Source: Candidatus Ornithoclostridium excrementipullorum (GTDB lineage: Bacteria; Bacillota; Clostridia; Christensenellales; UBA3700). From it: a DNA stretch of 36,001 nucleotides. Below, in pieces: positions 23,826-31,943 of this stretch. Below the pieces are notes generated by a model, which saw nothing but the letters and a program-made list of their open reading frames with translations, made no database searches and was not told the DNA's origin. The first letter of the stretch is position 1. Each line of letters begins with the position of its first letter. The stretch is from NCBI GenBank assembly GCA_018716085.1, contig DVKK01000005.1, positions 1-36,001 on the forward strand. Direction: 5' to 3'. The translations under genes and the position numbers were made by a program.

Positions 23826-25565
23826 TTATTCGTAGCGTTCGCGTTTGCGCTTTTTGACGAGTATCACGACGATGATCGCCGTCACGACCGCGACTATCGA
23901 GAAGACTACTATCAGCGTGATCTGCAATGTCGTCAGCCCTCTTTCGGAGAGATTGGCGGTTTTGACGTAGCCCTCTATGTCGTTGCCTTCCGCGTCGGTA
24001 TAACGTATCTTCGTCCACTCCGAGTCGGGATCCAGTCCGTCCTGCGCCAACGTGACTTCGTCGCCGTCACGGAGAGTGCCGACGAGATATTCGTCGCGCT
24101 CCTCCGGCAGCAGATATACGTTCACCCCTCCGCCGATGGCGTCCGCATTCACGGTCGCGTGGTCGTCGAATCCGGGCAGAGCGAACGGTACGTAAGCGGA
24201 AACGTCGCTTGCGTAGACGTATCCGTCCCGAACTTCGCCCTCCGCGGTCACGAAACTGACTTTATACCAAGGATATCCGTCAGAGCCGACCGCACTCAGA
24301 ACGACAAGGGTGTCGGTCGGACCGGTCTGTGCGACGACCGCGGATCCGGGGAAGGGATATTCCCGTATCGCCGTATTCCTCTGCAGAGGCTGCGCGTATC
24401 TGCCTATTTCGGGCGAAAGGTCCGCCTCGGACAGCGTGAGCGCGTCGCGGTCGAGATAGCCGTATTCGCCTCCTTCCGCAGTCCTCACGAAATAATAGCC
24501 GTCCGCCTCCGCGAGAACGAGCACGAGATCGCCTGCCGAAAGTTCGAATACCGGGCGCAGGTTTTTGGGGGAGAAGTACCCCTCGAGCGCTGTCTGCGCG
24601 ACCGCGGTGGTGACGATATCGTAGACCGACGGGTCTTCGTAGATGACGTTGTCGAATACGTTGTAATATTCCAGCGCGGCGGAAGAACCGTTCGCCGTCA
24701 CGGAGTATTGAGTGACGGAGCCTTCCGCTCTGTTCTGCACGAGCAGATACGGAACGTCGCCTTCGTAATATGCGCGTATCATGCCGTCGGGCGCGTCGTC
24801 GCTCACCTTTATGAACGAGCCGTCGGACAGGACGTAGATACCGTCGTCCGTTCCCGCAAAAATAAATCCGTCCGCCGCCGCAACGGTGGTCCAGACTTTT
24901 TCGGACGGGATAAACGAAACGGGCCTATCCACGCCGAGACGATTGACGGCTAATCCGTTTTCCGTCACGATATATACGGTATTGTCCGCCGCGGCGATGT
25001 CCGAGATCCCGCCCACGGGCTCGGCTGTGTTGTAGGGGGCGAACGCCGCGGCTCCGTCCAACGGGGACAGCACGCAAACGCGGCTTATCGAGCCTGCGCC
25101 CGCGGAGATCATCAAAGAAGAGCCGTCGACGGTCAGTCCGTCGAAGCGGTCTATCACGTTTTCGTATATATCGGAAGCGATGCCGTATCGGGAGAAGACG
25201 TTTTCCGCCGTTCCTATCCCGTTGGCGGCATAGCCGAATACCGTCAGAGAGCGCGAGCCGTTGAGATCGGACAGCAGGAATATATCCGTCGCGTTCATGG
25301 CGAGCGCAAGACATTCTCCCGCGAAAGCGGAAGCCTCGGCGTATGAGCCCGACGCGTTGGACAGATGCAGCGCGCCGTCCGACGTGGTGTAAGCTATCGA
25401 CCCGTCGTAAGCCGCATATACGGACGACCCGTCGGGAGATATCTTTATCTCGGACGTTTCGGCAGCGGCCGTCTGCGGCGCCGAAAACGCCGCTAACGCC
25501 AATGCCGCGCACAGAAGCGCGCAGACCGCAACCGAAACCGCAGTGCAAACTCTTGCTTTTGTCAT
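23826..25565 (-). CDS. Secreted-and-anchored propeller/SH3-like protein heading the leu operon
   Basis: A 579-residue protein with a signal peptide (1 to about 35, [12 protein letters not shown]), an extracytoplasmic body and a C-terminal membrane helix (about 547-569) followed by KKRKRERYE. Residues 40-320 show repeated short beta units (for example [43 protein letters not shown]) typical of a beta propeller. Residues 370-540 hold about three SH3-like units, with signatures [24 protein letters not shown]...GYVYASDV and SEWTKIRY...GYVKTANL. It may bind cell wall. Its placement before leuCDB is unexplained. The message appears leaderless. No named family is claimed. Confidence 0.82.
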   Translation of the reverse strand: MTKARVCTAVSVAVCALLCAALALAAFSAPQTAAAETSEIKISPDGSSVYAAYDGSIAYTTSDGALHLSNASGSYAEASAFAGECLALAMNATDIFLLSDLNGSRSLTVFGYAANGIGTAENVFSRYGIASDIYENVIDRFDGLTVDGSSLMISAGAGSISRVCVLSPLDGAAAFAPYNTAEPVGGISDIAAADNTVYIVTENGLAVNRLGVDRPVSFIPSEKVWTTVAAADGFIFAGTDDGIYVLSDGSFIKVSDDAPDGMIRAYYEGDVPYLLVQNRAEGSVTQYSVTANGSSAALEYYNVFDNVIYEDPSVYDIVTTAVAQTALEGYFSPKNLRPVFELSAGDLVLVLAEADGYYFVRTAEGGEYGYLDRDALTLSEADLSPEIGRYAQPLQRNTAIREYPFPGSAVVAQTGPTDTLVVLSAVGSDGYPWYKVSFVTAEGEVRDGYVYASDVSAYVPFALPGFDDHATVNADAIGGGVNVYLLPEERDEYLVGTLRDGDEVTLAQDGLDPDSEWTKIRYTDAEGNDIEGYVKTANLSERGLTTLQITLIVVFSIVAVVTAIIVVILVKKRKRERYE

Positions 25566-25572
25566 GGCTCAT

Positions 25573-25602
25573 ATTATATCACACATACGCGGGCGTTTAC
25601 AA
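25573..25602 (-). promoter_or_regulatory. Promoter of the propeller-leuCDB operon, apparently leaderless
   Basis: On the minus strand TTGTAA (25602-25597), an 18-bp spacer and TATAAT (25578-25573), then 7 nt to the ATG at 25565. The start of transcription should fall at or beside the start codon. No Shine-Dalgarno site fits. Confidence 0.7.
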
Positions 25603-25607
25603 GTATT

Positions 25608-25696
25608 TTGAAAAGGAGCCGAAAGCGCGCTCCGCCGCACGAAAGATCGTTCCGGAAGCGGCGCAAAAAGCCTCTTACTCTTGAAAAGGAGCCGAA
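25608..25696 (+). repeat. 16-bp direct repeat upstream of the glycerol operon
   Basis: TTGAAAAGGAGCCGAA occurs at 25608-25623 and again at 25681-25696, starts 73 bp apart (about seven helical turns). The second copy contains the -35 hexamer of the glycerol promoter; the first has no -10 box at the right distance. This fits a regulator-binding repeat, though chance duplication is possible. Confidence 0.6.
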
Positions 25697-25709
25697 CGTA
25701 TGGTATAAT
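25681..25709 (+). promoter_or_regulatory. SigA promoter of the glycerol operon
   Basis: TTGAAA (25681-25686), a 17-bp spacer and TATAAT (25704-25709). GGAGGA (25719-25724) then precedes the ATG at 25730, so the leader is short, about 14 nt. Confidence 0.85.
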
Positions 25710-25729
25710 CGTAACAACGGAGGAAGAAT

Positions 25730-27154
25730 ATGCGTATAGTCATCATCGGCGCGGGAGTAATAGGCTGCGCCGTAGCGCGGGAACTGCGCCGCTACAATGC
25801 GGACGTGACCGTGCTCGAAAAGGAAAACGACGTCGCCTGCGGTACGAGCAAGGCGAATTCCGGAGTGGTCCATGCCGGTTTCGACGCCGTCCCCGGAACG
25901 CTGAAAGCCAGATACAACGTACTCGGCAACGCCGCTTTCGACAGACTTTCTGCCGAACTCGGCTTTTCTTTCAAGCGCAACGGCGCTTACGTGCTCTGTT
26001 TTTCAAAAGAGGACGAACCTGTGCTCGGGAAACTTTTGGAACAGGGTATCAAAAACGGCGTAAAACAGCTTGAGATCCACACGGGCGAGCAAATTCGCAA
26101 AAAAGAAAAATACGTTTCCGAAGAGGTCACGGCAGGGCTGTGGGCGCCTTCGTCGGGCATAGTCAGTCCGTACGGAATGACGATAGCTTATGCCGAAAAC
26201 GCCGCCGTAAACGGCGCGGAGTTCAAGACGGGCAAGCGCGTCGACGATATCTTTTACGACGGTAAGAAGATCGTTGCCAAGTGTTCGGACGGGAGCGTTT
26301 ACCCCGCCGACCTCATAGTCAACTGCGCGGGAGTCCACGGCGACGACGTCAACAATATCCTGTGCGAGGACAAGCTGAAAATAACCGCCCGCAAGGGTGA
26401 ATATATGCTTCTCGACAAGACGGCGGGCGGCTATGCGCACTCCACTCTATTCCAGCTTCCCACGAAAATGGGCAAGGGTATTTTGGTAGTGCCCACCGTG
26501 AGCGGAAACATCATGCTCGGTCCCACCGCCGCGGACGTGGACGACAAGGACTGCGCCGATACGACCTTCGAGGGACTCGAAGAAGCCTTCTCCAAGGCGC
26601 GCAGGACTGTCCCGTCGCTCGACAAAAGAGCCGTCATAACTCAATTCACTGGACTGCGCGCTCATTCGGAAACGGGAGATTTCGAGATAGGGTTCGCGAC
26701 CTGCCGACAGATGTACAACATAGTGGGGATAGAAAGTCCCGGTCTTACCGCGGCGCCCGCGATAGCGACCGCCGCGGCGGAGGAGATAGCGGCGGCGTTC
26801 GGATTGGAAAGGAACGAAAATTTCGTCGCGCAGAGGAAGGCTCCGCCGTCGTTTGCGAAAATGACCGACGAGCAAAGGGCGGAGCTCATCGCGAAAGATC
26901 CTCTTTACGGTAAGATAGTCTGCCGCTGCGAGAACGTGACGGAAGGGGAGATCGTAGACGCGATCCGCCGTCCGGTGGGAGCTAAGGATCTTGACGGGAT
27001 AAAGCGCCGCACGCGCGCGGGCATGGGCAGATGTCAGGGCGGTTTCTGCACGCCGCGCGTTATGGAGATACTCGCGAGGGAGCTGGGATGCGACGTCGCG
27101 GAAGTCACGAAGAACGGAAAAGGTTCCGAGATCGTTGTCGGGAGGATCGAATGA
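25730..27154 (+). CDS. GlpA-like FAD dehydrogenase with C-terminal BFD [2Fe-2S] domain
   Basis: A 474-residue flavoenzyme of the DAO family, resembling anaerobic glycerol-3-phosphate dehydrogenase GlpA. The FAD Rossmann motif GAGVIGCAVARELRR is at 7-21, the DAO segment KANSGVVHAGFD at 41-52, and FTGLRAH...DFEIG near 306-320. The last 80 residues are a bacterioferritin-associated-ferredoxin-like domain with C398-x-C400 and C435-x4-C440, which in this family binds [2Fe-2S]. It probably oxidises glycerol-3-phosphate to dihydroxyacetone phosphate, passing electrons to the partner encoded next. The glycerol kinase gene in the operon supports this. Confidence 0.88.
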   Translation: MRIVIIGAGVIGCAVARELRRYNADVTVLEKENDVACGTSKANSGVVHAGFDAVPGTLKARYNVLGNAAFDRLSAELGFSFKRNGAYVLCFSKEDEPVLGKLLEQGIKNGVKQLEIHTGEQIRKKEKYVSEEVTAGLWAPSSGIVSPYGMTIAYAENAAVNGAEFKTGKRVDDIFYDGKKIVAKCSDGSVYPADLIVNCAGVHGDDVNNILCEDKLKITARKGEYMLLDKTAGGYAHSTLFQLPTKMGKGILVVPTVSGNIMLGPTAADVDDKDCADTTFEGLEEAFSKARRTVPSLDKRAVITQFTGLRAHSETGDFEIGFATCRQMYNIVGIESPGLTAAPAIATAAAEEIAAAFGLERNENFVAQRKAPPSFAKMTDEQRAELIAKDPLYGKIVCRCENVTEGEIVDAIRRPVGAKDLDGIKRRTRAGMGRCQGGFCTPRVMEILARELGCDVAEVTKNGKGSEIVVGRIE

Positions 27155-28404
27155 CGGAAAAGAAGAATCTCGTTATAATAGGCGGCGGACCTGCGGGGCT
27201 TGCCGCGGCTAAGGCGGCTTACGACGCGGGAGAGAGGGATATCCTCGTTCTCGAACGCGAGGAAAGGCTGGGAGGGATCCTCAACCAGTGCATACACAAC
27301 GGATTCGGACTGCATACTTTCAAGGAAGAGCTGACCGGGCCCGAATACGCGGCGCGTTACGAGCGCGAAGTCGCGGCGCGCGGTATCGAATGCAAGACGG
27401 GGACGACGGTGCTGTCGATCAAGGACAGGCAGGTCACGGCGGTCGGCGCGGAAGGACTGAAAGTCTACGACGCAAAGGCGGTGATACTTGCCTGCGGCTG
27501 CCGTGAAAGACCGAGAGGCGCGATCAATATCGCGGGCTGTCGCGCGGCGGGAGTTTTTTCGGCGGGAACGGCACAGAAGCTGATCAACATAGACGGATTG
27601 ATGCCCGGCAGAGAGGTGGTCATCCTCGGCAGCGGAGATATCGGGTTGATAATGGCGCGGCGTATGACGTTTCAGGGCGCGAAAGTAAAAGCCGTAGTCG
27701 AGCTCATGCCGTATTCGTCGGGACTTAACCGCAACATAGTACAGTGTCTGGACGACTTCGGGATACCTTTGAAATTTTCGCATACCGTAGTAGGGATAAA
27801 AGGGAAAAAGCGCGTGAGTTCCGTGATCGTGGCGGCGGTCGATAAAGATCTGCGGCCCGTTGCGGGTACGGAAGAGGAGATACCTTGCGATACGTTGCTG
27901 CTCAGCGTGGGTCTTTTGCCCGAAAACGAGGTCGCAAAGACAGCGGGAGTGGAATTGAGCCCGGTGACCTCCGGGGCGGTCGTCGACGACGGGCTCATGA
28001 CTTCGTGCGACGGCGTCTTCGCCTGCGGAAACGTGCTCCACGTACACGATCTGGTCGATTTCGTCAGCGAGGAGAGCGAGAGAGCGGGAGCGTCCGCCGC
28101 GGCGTATATACGCGGGAAAAGCGGAGGCTCCGATCACGTGACCGTATCCGCGTCGGGCGGCGTGAGATACGCCGTGCCGCAGAAAGTGAACAGACGCGGA
28201 GACGGGCCGATAGGCTTCAAGATGAGAGTGGGCAGACCCGCAAAAGACGTAAAGATATCGCTTTTTTGCGACGGCCGCGAGGTCGCGTTCAGGAAAAAGA
28301 GGATCGTCACTCCCGGAGAGATGGAGACGCTTTCTCTGACCGCGGAACAGTCGGACGTCCTGCGCGGGGCGCACGAAGCCGAGATACGGCTCACGGAGGT
28401 ATGA
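27151..28404 (+). CDS. FAD/NAD(P)-dependent oxidoreductase, partner of the GlpA-like enzyme
   Basis: A 417-residue two-dinucleotide-fold flavoprotein. The FAD motif GGGPAGLAAAKAAYDAG is at about 10-26, CGCRERPRGA lies in the middle, and a second Rossmann motif GSGDIGLIMARR follows for NAD(P). A third conserved segment, GVFACGNVLHVHDLVD, matches the FAD-contacting region of this superfamily. The start at 27151 overlaps the preceding stop by 4 bases. In many Firmicutes this gene sits between glpA-like and DUF1667 genes and is taken as the electron-accepting subunit; biochemical proof is limited. Confidence 0.87.
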   Translation: MTEKKNLVIIGGGPAGLAAAKAAYDAGERDILVLEREERLGGILNQCIHNGFGLHTFKEELTGPEYAARYEREVAARGIECKTGTTVLSIKDRQVTAVGAEGLKVYDAKAVILACGCRERPRGAINIAGCRAAGVFSAGTAQKLINIDGLMPGREVVILGSGDIGLIMARRMTFQGAKVKAVVELMPYSSGLNRNIVQCLDDFGIPLKFSHTVVGIKGKKRVSSVIVAAVDKDLRPVAGTEEEIPCDTLLLSVGLLPENEVAKTAGVELSPVTSGAVVDDGLMTSCDGVFACGNVLHVHDLVDFVSEESERAGASAAAYIRGKSGGSDHVTVSASGGVRYAVPQKVNRRGDGPIGFKMRVGRPAKDVKISLFCDGREVAFRKKRIVTPGEMETLSLTAEQSDVLRGAHEAEIRLTEV

Positions 28405-28405
28405 T

Positions 28406-28765
28406 ATGAAAGAGATGATCTGCATATGCTGTCCGTTGGGGTGCAGGCTCAAAGTTTACGACGAGGGCGGGGAACTGCGCGTCGAGGGCAATTCGTGTCC
28501 GCGCGGAGCGAGATACGGCGTCGAAGAGACGCGTTGCCCCAAACGCACCGTCACCTCGGTCGTGCGCGTGGAAGGAGGCGACTGCGAGATGGTCAGCGTC
28601 AAGACTTCCGACGCTATAGAAAAGGCGAAAATATTCGACGCACTGGCATTGCTCAAAGGGCTGAAAGTCACGGCTCCGATCGAAGAAGGGAGCGTTATCG
28701 TACGCGATATTTTGGGCACGGGTGTCGATTTTGTCGCAACAAAGACCGTGAGGAAAAAGCAATGA
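28406..28765 (+). CDS. DUF1667 cysteine-rich protein
   Basis: A 119-residue protein with an N-terminal Cys cluster CICCPLGC (C6, C8, C9, C13) plus C30 in NSCPRG and C44 in RCPKR, matching the DUF1667 family. The cysteines likely bind an iron-sulfur cluster. Genes of this family regularly follow the GlpA/GlpB-like flavoproteins, so it is the probable third, electron-carrying subunit. It starts 1 bp after the previous stop and overlaps the glycerol kinase start by 4 bases. Confidence 0.9.
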   Translation: MKEMICICCPLGCRLKVYDEGGELRVEGNSCPRGARYGVEETRCPKRTVTSVVRVEGGDCEMVSVKTSDAIEKAKIFDALALLKGLKVTAPIEEGSVIVRDILGTGVDFVATKTVRKKQ

Positions 28766-30243
28766 CGGGGTATGTGATAGCGATAGACCAGGGGACCACG
28801 AGCAGCCGCGCGATCGCCTTCGGAGAGGACGGGACCGTCGCCGCCAAAGCGCAGTATCCTTTCAGACAGATATATCCCGGAGCGGGCTGGGTGGAACACG
28901 ATCCCGAGGACATTTACGGTACGTCGCTCAGGGCTTTGCGCGAAACGGTCGCCGCCGTCGGAGCAGACAACGTCGCGGCTATCGGGATAACCAATCAACG
29001 TGAAACGACCGTTGTCTGGGATAAGAGGTCGGGACATGCGGTGTACAACGCGATCGTCTGGCAATGCCGCCGTACTGCCGACTATTGCGACAAGCTGAAA
29101 GAGACCGGAGTGGACAGTCTGATATACGACCGCACCGGACTGCAGGTCGATCCGTATTTCAGCGCGACCAAGATAAAATGGATCCTCGACAACGTGAAAG
29201 GAGCGCGCGAACGCGCCGAGAACGGCGATCTTCTTTTCGGCACGGTGGACACGTATCTCATGTGGAGGCTTTCCCGCGGAGGGATATTCGCCACGGATTA
29301 TACCAACGCCGCGAGGACGATGCTTTTCGATATAGATACGCTGCGCTGGGACGCGGAGCTTTGCGATATGTTCGGCGTACCGTCGTCCATGCTTCCGCAG
29401 GTCTTTCCGTCGGGGCACGCGTACGGCGTCACCGATAAAAACGAAACGGGCGCGGAGATACCGATCTGCGCTGTCGCGGGCGATCAACAGGCGGCGCTGT
29501 TCGGACATCTGTGTACCCGCAAGGGCGATATCAAGAATACTTACGGCACGGGCTGTTTTACGCTTATGAATACGGGGGAACAGAGGCTGCGTTCCAAGCG
29601 CGGACTTCTGACCACGCTTGCCGCAACGGCGGAAGGACAGCCTCCGCAGTACGTTCTCGAAGGAAGCGTGTTCATAGGCGGAGCGGTCATCCAATGGCTG
29701 AGGGACGAACTCGGGATGGTCGAAACGGCAGCCGAAACGGAGGAGATAGCGAAAAGCGTGCCGGATACGGGAGGCGTCTACATCGTTCCCGCATTCGTGG
29801 GGCTCGGGGCTCCGCATTGGGACGCTAAGGCGCGCGGGATCGTGTGCGGCATAACCCGAGGGACGGGAAGGGCGCATTTCGTAAGAGCGGCGCTCGAATC
29901 GATCGCCTATCAGGTCGTCGACGTGATGCACGCGATGGAGAGCGACGCGGGATGCGATATAGCCAAACTTGCCGTCGACGGCGGAGCTTGCGCCAATGAT
30001 TTTCTCATGCAGTTTCAGGCGGACGTGTTGGGCTGCGAGGTCGAAAGGCCCGCCGTTACCGAAACGACCGCGCTCGGCGCGGCATATCTCGCAGGACTCA
30101 CCGCAGGCGTGTGGAAGGATCTCGGACAGATAGCTTCGGGCAGAAAGACGGACAGGGTCTTTCGTCCCGAAATGTCGGTAAAACGCCGAAAAGAATTGCT
30201 GCTCGGTTGGGCGCAAAGTATAGGAAGAGCGAGATACAGATAA
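28762..30243 (+). CDS. glpK: Glycerol kinase
   Basis: A 493-residue FGGY-family kinase making glycerol-3-phosphate from glycerol and ATP. The N-terminal phosphate motif AIDQGTTSSRA (about 6-16), the glycerol-contacting NQRETTVVWDK, DTYLMWRLS, NTYGTGCFTLMNTG and the C-terminal VDGGACANDFLMQFQADVL signature are all present. I used the start that overlaps the DUF1667 stop (ATGA), because the homologous N-terminus begins there; the frame is open further upstream but that part is not similar to kinases. It closes the operon, and a bidirectional terminator follows. Confidence 0.97.
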   Translation: MTGYVIAIDQGTTSSRAIAFGEDGTVAAKAQYPFRQIYPGAGWVEHDPEDIYGTSLRALRETVAAVGADNVAAIGITNQRETTVVWDKRSGHAVYNAIVWQCRRTADYCDKLKETGVDSLIYDRTGLQVDPYFSATKIKWILDNVKGARERAENGDLLFGTVDTYLMWRLSRGGIFATDYTNAARTMLFDIDTLRWDAELCDMFGVPSSMLPQVFPSGHAYGVTDKNETGAEIPICAVAGDQQAALFGHLCTRKGDIKNTYGTGCFTLMNTGEQRLRSKRGLLTTLAATAEGQPPQYVLEGSVFIGGAVIQWLRDELGMVETAAETEEIAKSVPDTGGVYIVPAFVGLGAPHWDAKARGIVCGITRGTGRAHFVRAALESIAYQVVDVMHAMESDAGCDIAKLAVDGGACANDFLMQFQADVLGCEVERPAVTETTALGAAYLAGLTAGVWKDLGQIASGRKTDRVFRPEMSVKRRKELLLGWAQSIGRARYR

Positions 30244-30265
30244 GCGTTTTACTTACACGGGTACG

Positions 30266-30297
30266 AAAAATCGGAGCTCGCAAGAGCTCCGATTTTT
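30266..30297. terminator. Bidirectional terminator between glpK and spo0A
   Basis: A 14-bp perfect stem AAAAATCGGAGCTC (30266-30279) and GAGCTCCGATTTTT (30284-30297) with loop GCAA. It has A-run and T-run on opposite sides, so it can end both the glycerol operon and the convergent Spo0A transcript. Confidence 0.95.
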
Positions 30298-30333
30298 CTA
30301 TGCGGGACAGATATTATAGAAGGGGGATAAAAA

Positions 30334-31038
30334 TTATCTGTCCTCGTACATATACACGCGAAGATACAGCGACAGCTTCTCCACGGACGACGCGATGAAT
30401 TCGGAATTGGTAGGACATTTCCTCCCCGCGAAGAGCTCTCTCGGCGAAGCCTGCGGAGTCTTTACGTATTCGTCGAAACCCGAACATATCAGATGCCGTA
30501 TCGCTCTTTCCACGCATTCGGGACGTACGCCGTATTTTTCGCCGATCGCAGGATACAGTTTTTTGGTTATGCCTTTACGCAGTATCGTATGATCGAAGTA
30601 GCACATCGATATCGCGTCCTTGAGATATTCGTAGCCCGCGAGATTGCATTTGAGCCCCTGTTTGGTCAGAAGTTCGGACAGATACAGATCTATCACCATG
30701 GACAGTTTCTGATCGTTCATCATGCCGGGGACTTTCTTGACGATCGAGGACGGATCGTTCGCGAGAGGCAGTTTGAAATAAAACGTCACCGTTCTGCCGG
30801 TGTATACGGGCAGAGCTCCGGCTTCCAGCGTGGAAAAGTAATTTTTCGATTTGGGATCGGAGAGAAGTTCTTTATAAGTCGCTTCGTCCACGATCAGCGC
30901 CGAGTAGTTCTTCTTTTCGGCGATATCTCCGACATCGGAAAAACAGTCGAATCCGGCAAAAGGATATTGCTTGCCGATCGAAGCCTTGACAGCCGTAATT
31001 GCCGCAGGGTTCTGTTCTATTATCGCGAATTTTGTCAT
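30334..31038 (-). CDS. spo0A: Spo0A-family regulator with a degenerate receiver
   Basis: A 234-residue protein. The C-terminal half (about 112-234) is clearly the Spo0A DNA-binding domain: AGYEYLKDAISM, ITKKLYPAIGEKY, the recognition helix with VERAIRH (176-182), and the closing CPTNSEFIASSVEKL. The N-terminal half is receiver-like but abnormal: E8-Q9 replace the acidic pair, D51 sits at the phosphoacceptor position (ALIVDEATYK), K89 at the conserved Lys, and helix 4 appears missing between VYTG (about 78-81) and the last strand. I used the ATG at 31038, preceded by GGAAGG, rather than an in-frame ATG 36 bases upstream. Phosphorylation control is doubtful. Confidence 0.9.
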   Translation of the reverse strand: MTKFAIIEQNPAAITAVKASIGKQYPFAGFDCFSDVGDIAEKKNYSALIVDEATYKELLSDPKSKNYFSTLEAGALPVYTGRTVTFYFKLPLANDPSSIVKKVPGMMNDQKLSMVIDLYLSELLTKQGLKCNLAGYEYLKDAISMCYFDHTILRKGITKKLYPAIGEKYGVRPECVERAIRHLICSGFDEYVKTPQASPRELFAGRKCPTNSEFIASSVEKLSLYLRVYMYEDR

Positions 31039-31073
31039 TAGGAGCCTTCCGATCAATGAGTTTGGTGTATTCA

Positions 31074-31102
31074 ATTTACCATATTTGCAAATGAACTGTC
31101 AA
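31074..31102 (-). promoter_or_regulatory. Probable promoter of the spo0A-like gene
   Basis: On the minus strand TTGACA (31102-31097), a 17-bp spacer and GTAAAT (31079-31074). The -35 is perfect, the -10 is weak, which would suit activation. The leader to 31038 is about 29 nt. Confidence 0.6.
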
Positions 31103-31190
31103 CATTTTACAATATTAAAATTGAGCCTGAAAGCTGAAAAAATTATTGAAAACCGCAGTTTTGACCCGTTTGGCGCCATTTGAGAGCGGA

Positions 31191-31230
31191 TTTTCAATAT
31201 TTTTACAACATTTTTCAACAATTTTCGACA
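31191..31230. promoter_or_regulatory. Phased array of 0A-box-like decamers
   Basis: Four consecutive 10-bp units: TTTTCAATAT (31191), TTTTACAACA (31201), TTTTTCAACA (31211) and ATTTTCGACA (31221). The last contains TTCGACA, the reverse of the Spo0A box TGNCGAA; the one before has a single mismatch (TTCAACA). A 10-bp phase is the spacing of tandem 0A boxes. They lie about 90-130 bp upstream of the spo0A-like promoter. Confidence 0.5.
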
Positions 31231-31540
31231 TAATACAAACAATACCGATGCAAAAACGGCGCGTGACGGGCTGTAAGCCGTCTTCGGGACGTCCGCCTCG
31301 GAAAGATCGCGGATCTCGCAGCGTTTCGGCCGAAACGACGCAGGCTGCGCAGAAAGGATCATACCGGCAAAAACGCGGTACGGGCGGAGAGTTCGGACGA
31401 ATGAAGCGTAACGTGAGGTTTGAGAGAAAAGAGAGGAATATATATTGATAGATACTTATTTAGCGTTAGTATTTCCCGAAAAACGCGCCTGCGCGCGTAG
31501 CTTCGCAAAATCATGAAGCGGCGGAGATCAAAAGTCGCGT
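31231..31540. other. Intergenic stretch with palindromes and no convincing gene
   Basis: It contains a perfect 16-bp palindrome CGTTTCGGCCGAAACG (31322-31337) and a stem GACGG/CCGTC just upstream near 31264-31281. A stem ACGCGC/GCGCGT (31483-31498) is followed on the minus strand by a T-run and may terminate a minus-strand transcript. An open frame from ATG 31249 (66 residues, very Lys/Arg-rich, no ribosome site) is unconvincing. The stretch may hold a small RNA. Confidence 0.35.
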
Positions 31541-31561
31541 AAAAAAGCGGCTTACGCCGCC
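31541..31561 (-). terminator. Terminator of the small membrane protein gene
   Basis: On the minus strand GCGGC-GTAA-GCCGC (31560-31547) is followed by six T. It lies 14 bp past the stop codon at 31575. Confidence 0.85.
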
Positions 31562-31574
31562 TTTGCCGTACGAT

Positions 31575-31853
31575 TCAGGACCGTTTTTTGCCGCCGAAAC
31601 GGGAAACCGCGCATTTGAATATGAGGACCATGCAATACAGCATAAGGGCGGCGGTGACAAGACAGCATACGCAGAGAAGAACGGCGGAGCCCACAGAGCT
31701 TTCCGCCCCGAAAAGACCTATAACGGCGGAGATCGCTCCGAATCCCGCGACGGCAAATATCGCTATCACCGAGAAGACGGCGAGCGCCGCCCCCGCGATA
31801 TACAGCACCGCTGATAATATTCTGTCGGACCGGGAAGGTTTTTTTTCGTCCAT
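31575..31853 (-). CDS. Small two-helix membrane protein, function unknown
   Basis: A 92-residue protein with a charged N-terminus (DEKKPSRSDR), two hydrophobic segments (about 13-45 and 53-78) and a basic C-terminus (SRFGGKKRS). I used the ATG at 31853. Longer in-frame readings would overlap ispDF and would lie upstream of the promoter. A TATAAT box sits 6 nt before this ATG, with TTGCGG 17 bp further up, so the message appears leaderless. No recognised family. It stands alone between ispDF and the intergenic region beside spo0A. Confidence 0.72.
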   Translation of the reverse strand: MDEKKPSRSDRILSAVLYIAGAALAVFSVIAIFAVAGFGAISAVIGLFGAESSVGSAVLLCVCCLVTAALMLYCMVLIFKCAVSRFGGKKRS

Positions 31854-31859
31854 AACGTA

Positions 31860-31888
31860 ATTATAGCAAGTCGGGCGGGACGCCGCAA
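31860..31888 (-). promoter_or_regulatory. Promoter of the small membrane protein gene, apparently leaderless
   Basis: On the minus strand TTGCGG (31888-31883), a 17-bp spacer and TATAAT (31865-31860), then TACGTT and the ATG at 31853. Confidence 0.7.
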
Positions 31889-31928
31889 GCGTTTTCGGAA
31901 AGATCGCGCCGTGAGGAAACGGAAGATC

Positions 31929-31943
31929 GGACGTCAGGCGTCC
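31929..31943 (-). other. Hairpin over the ispDF stop codon
   Basis: GGACG and CGTCC pair around a 5-nt loop that overlaps the end of ispDF. There is no strong T-run after it, so termination would be weak. It may protect the mRNA end. Confidence 0.35.

Noticed and set aside
28426..28761. Upstream in-frame extension of glycerol kinase
   Set aside because: It overlaps the DUF1667 gene in another frame and is not kinase-like; the start at 28762 fits the family and the ATGA overlap.
31146..31448. Basic open frame in the spo0A upstream region
   Set aside because: Begins with TTG, has no ribosome site, crosses the phased 0A-like boxes, and its translation looks non-natural. The shorter ATG version at 31249 is equally weak.
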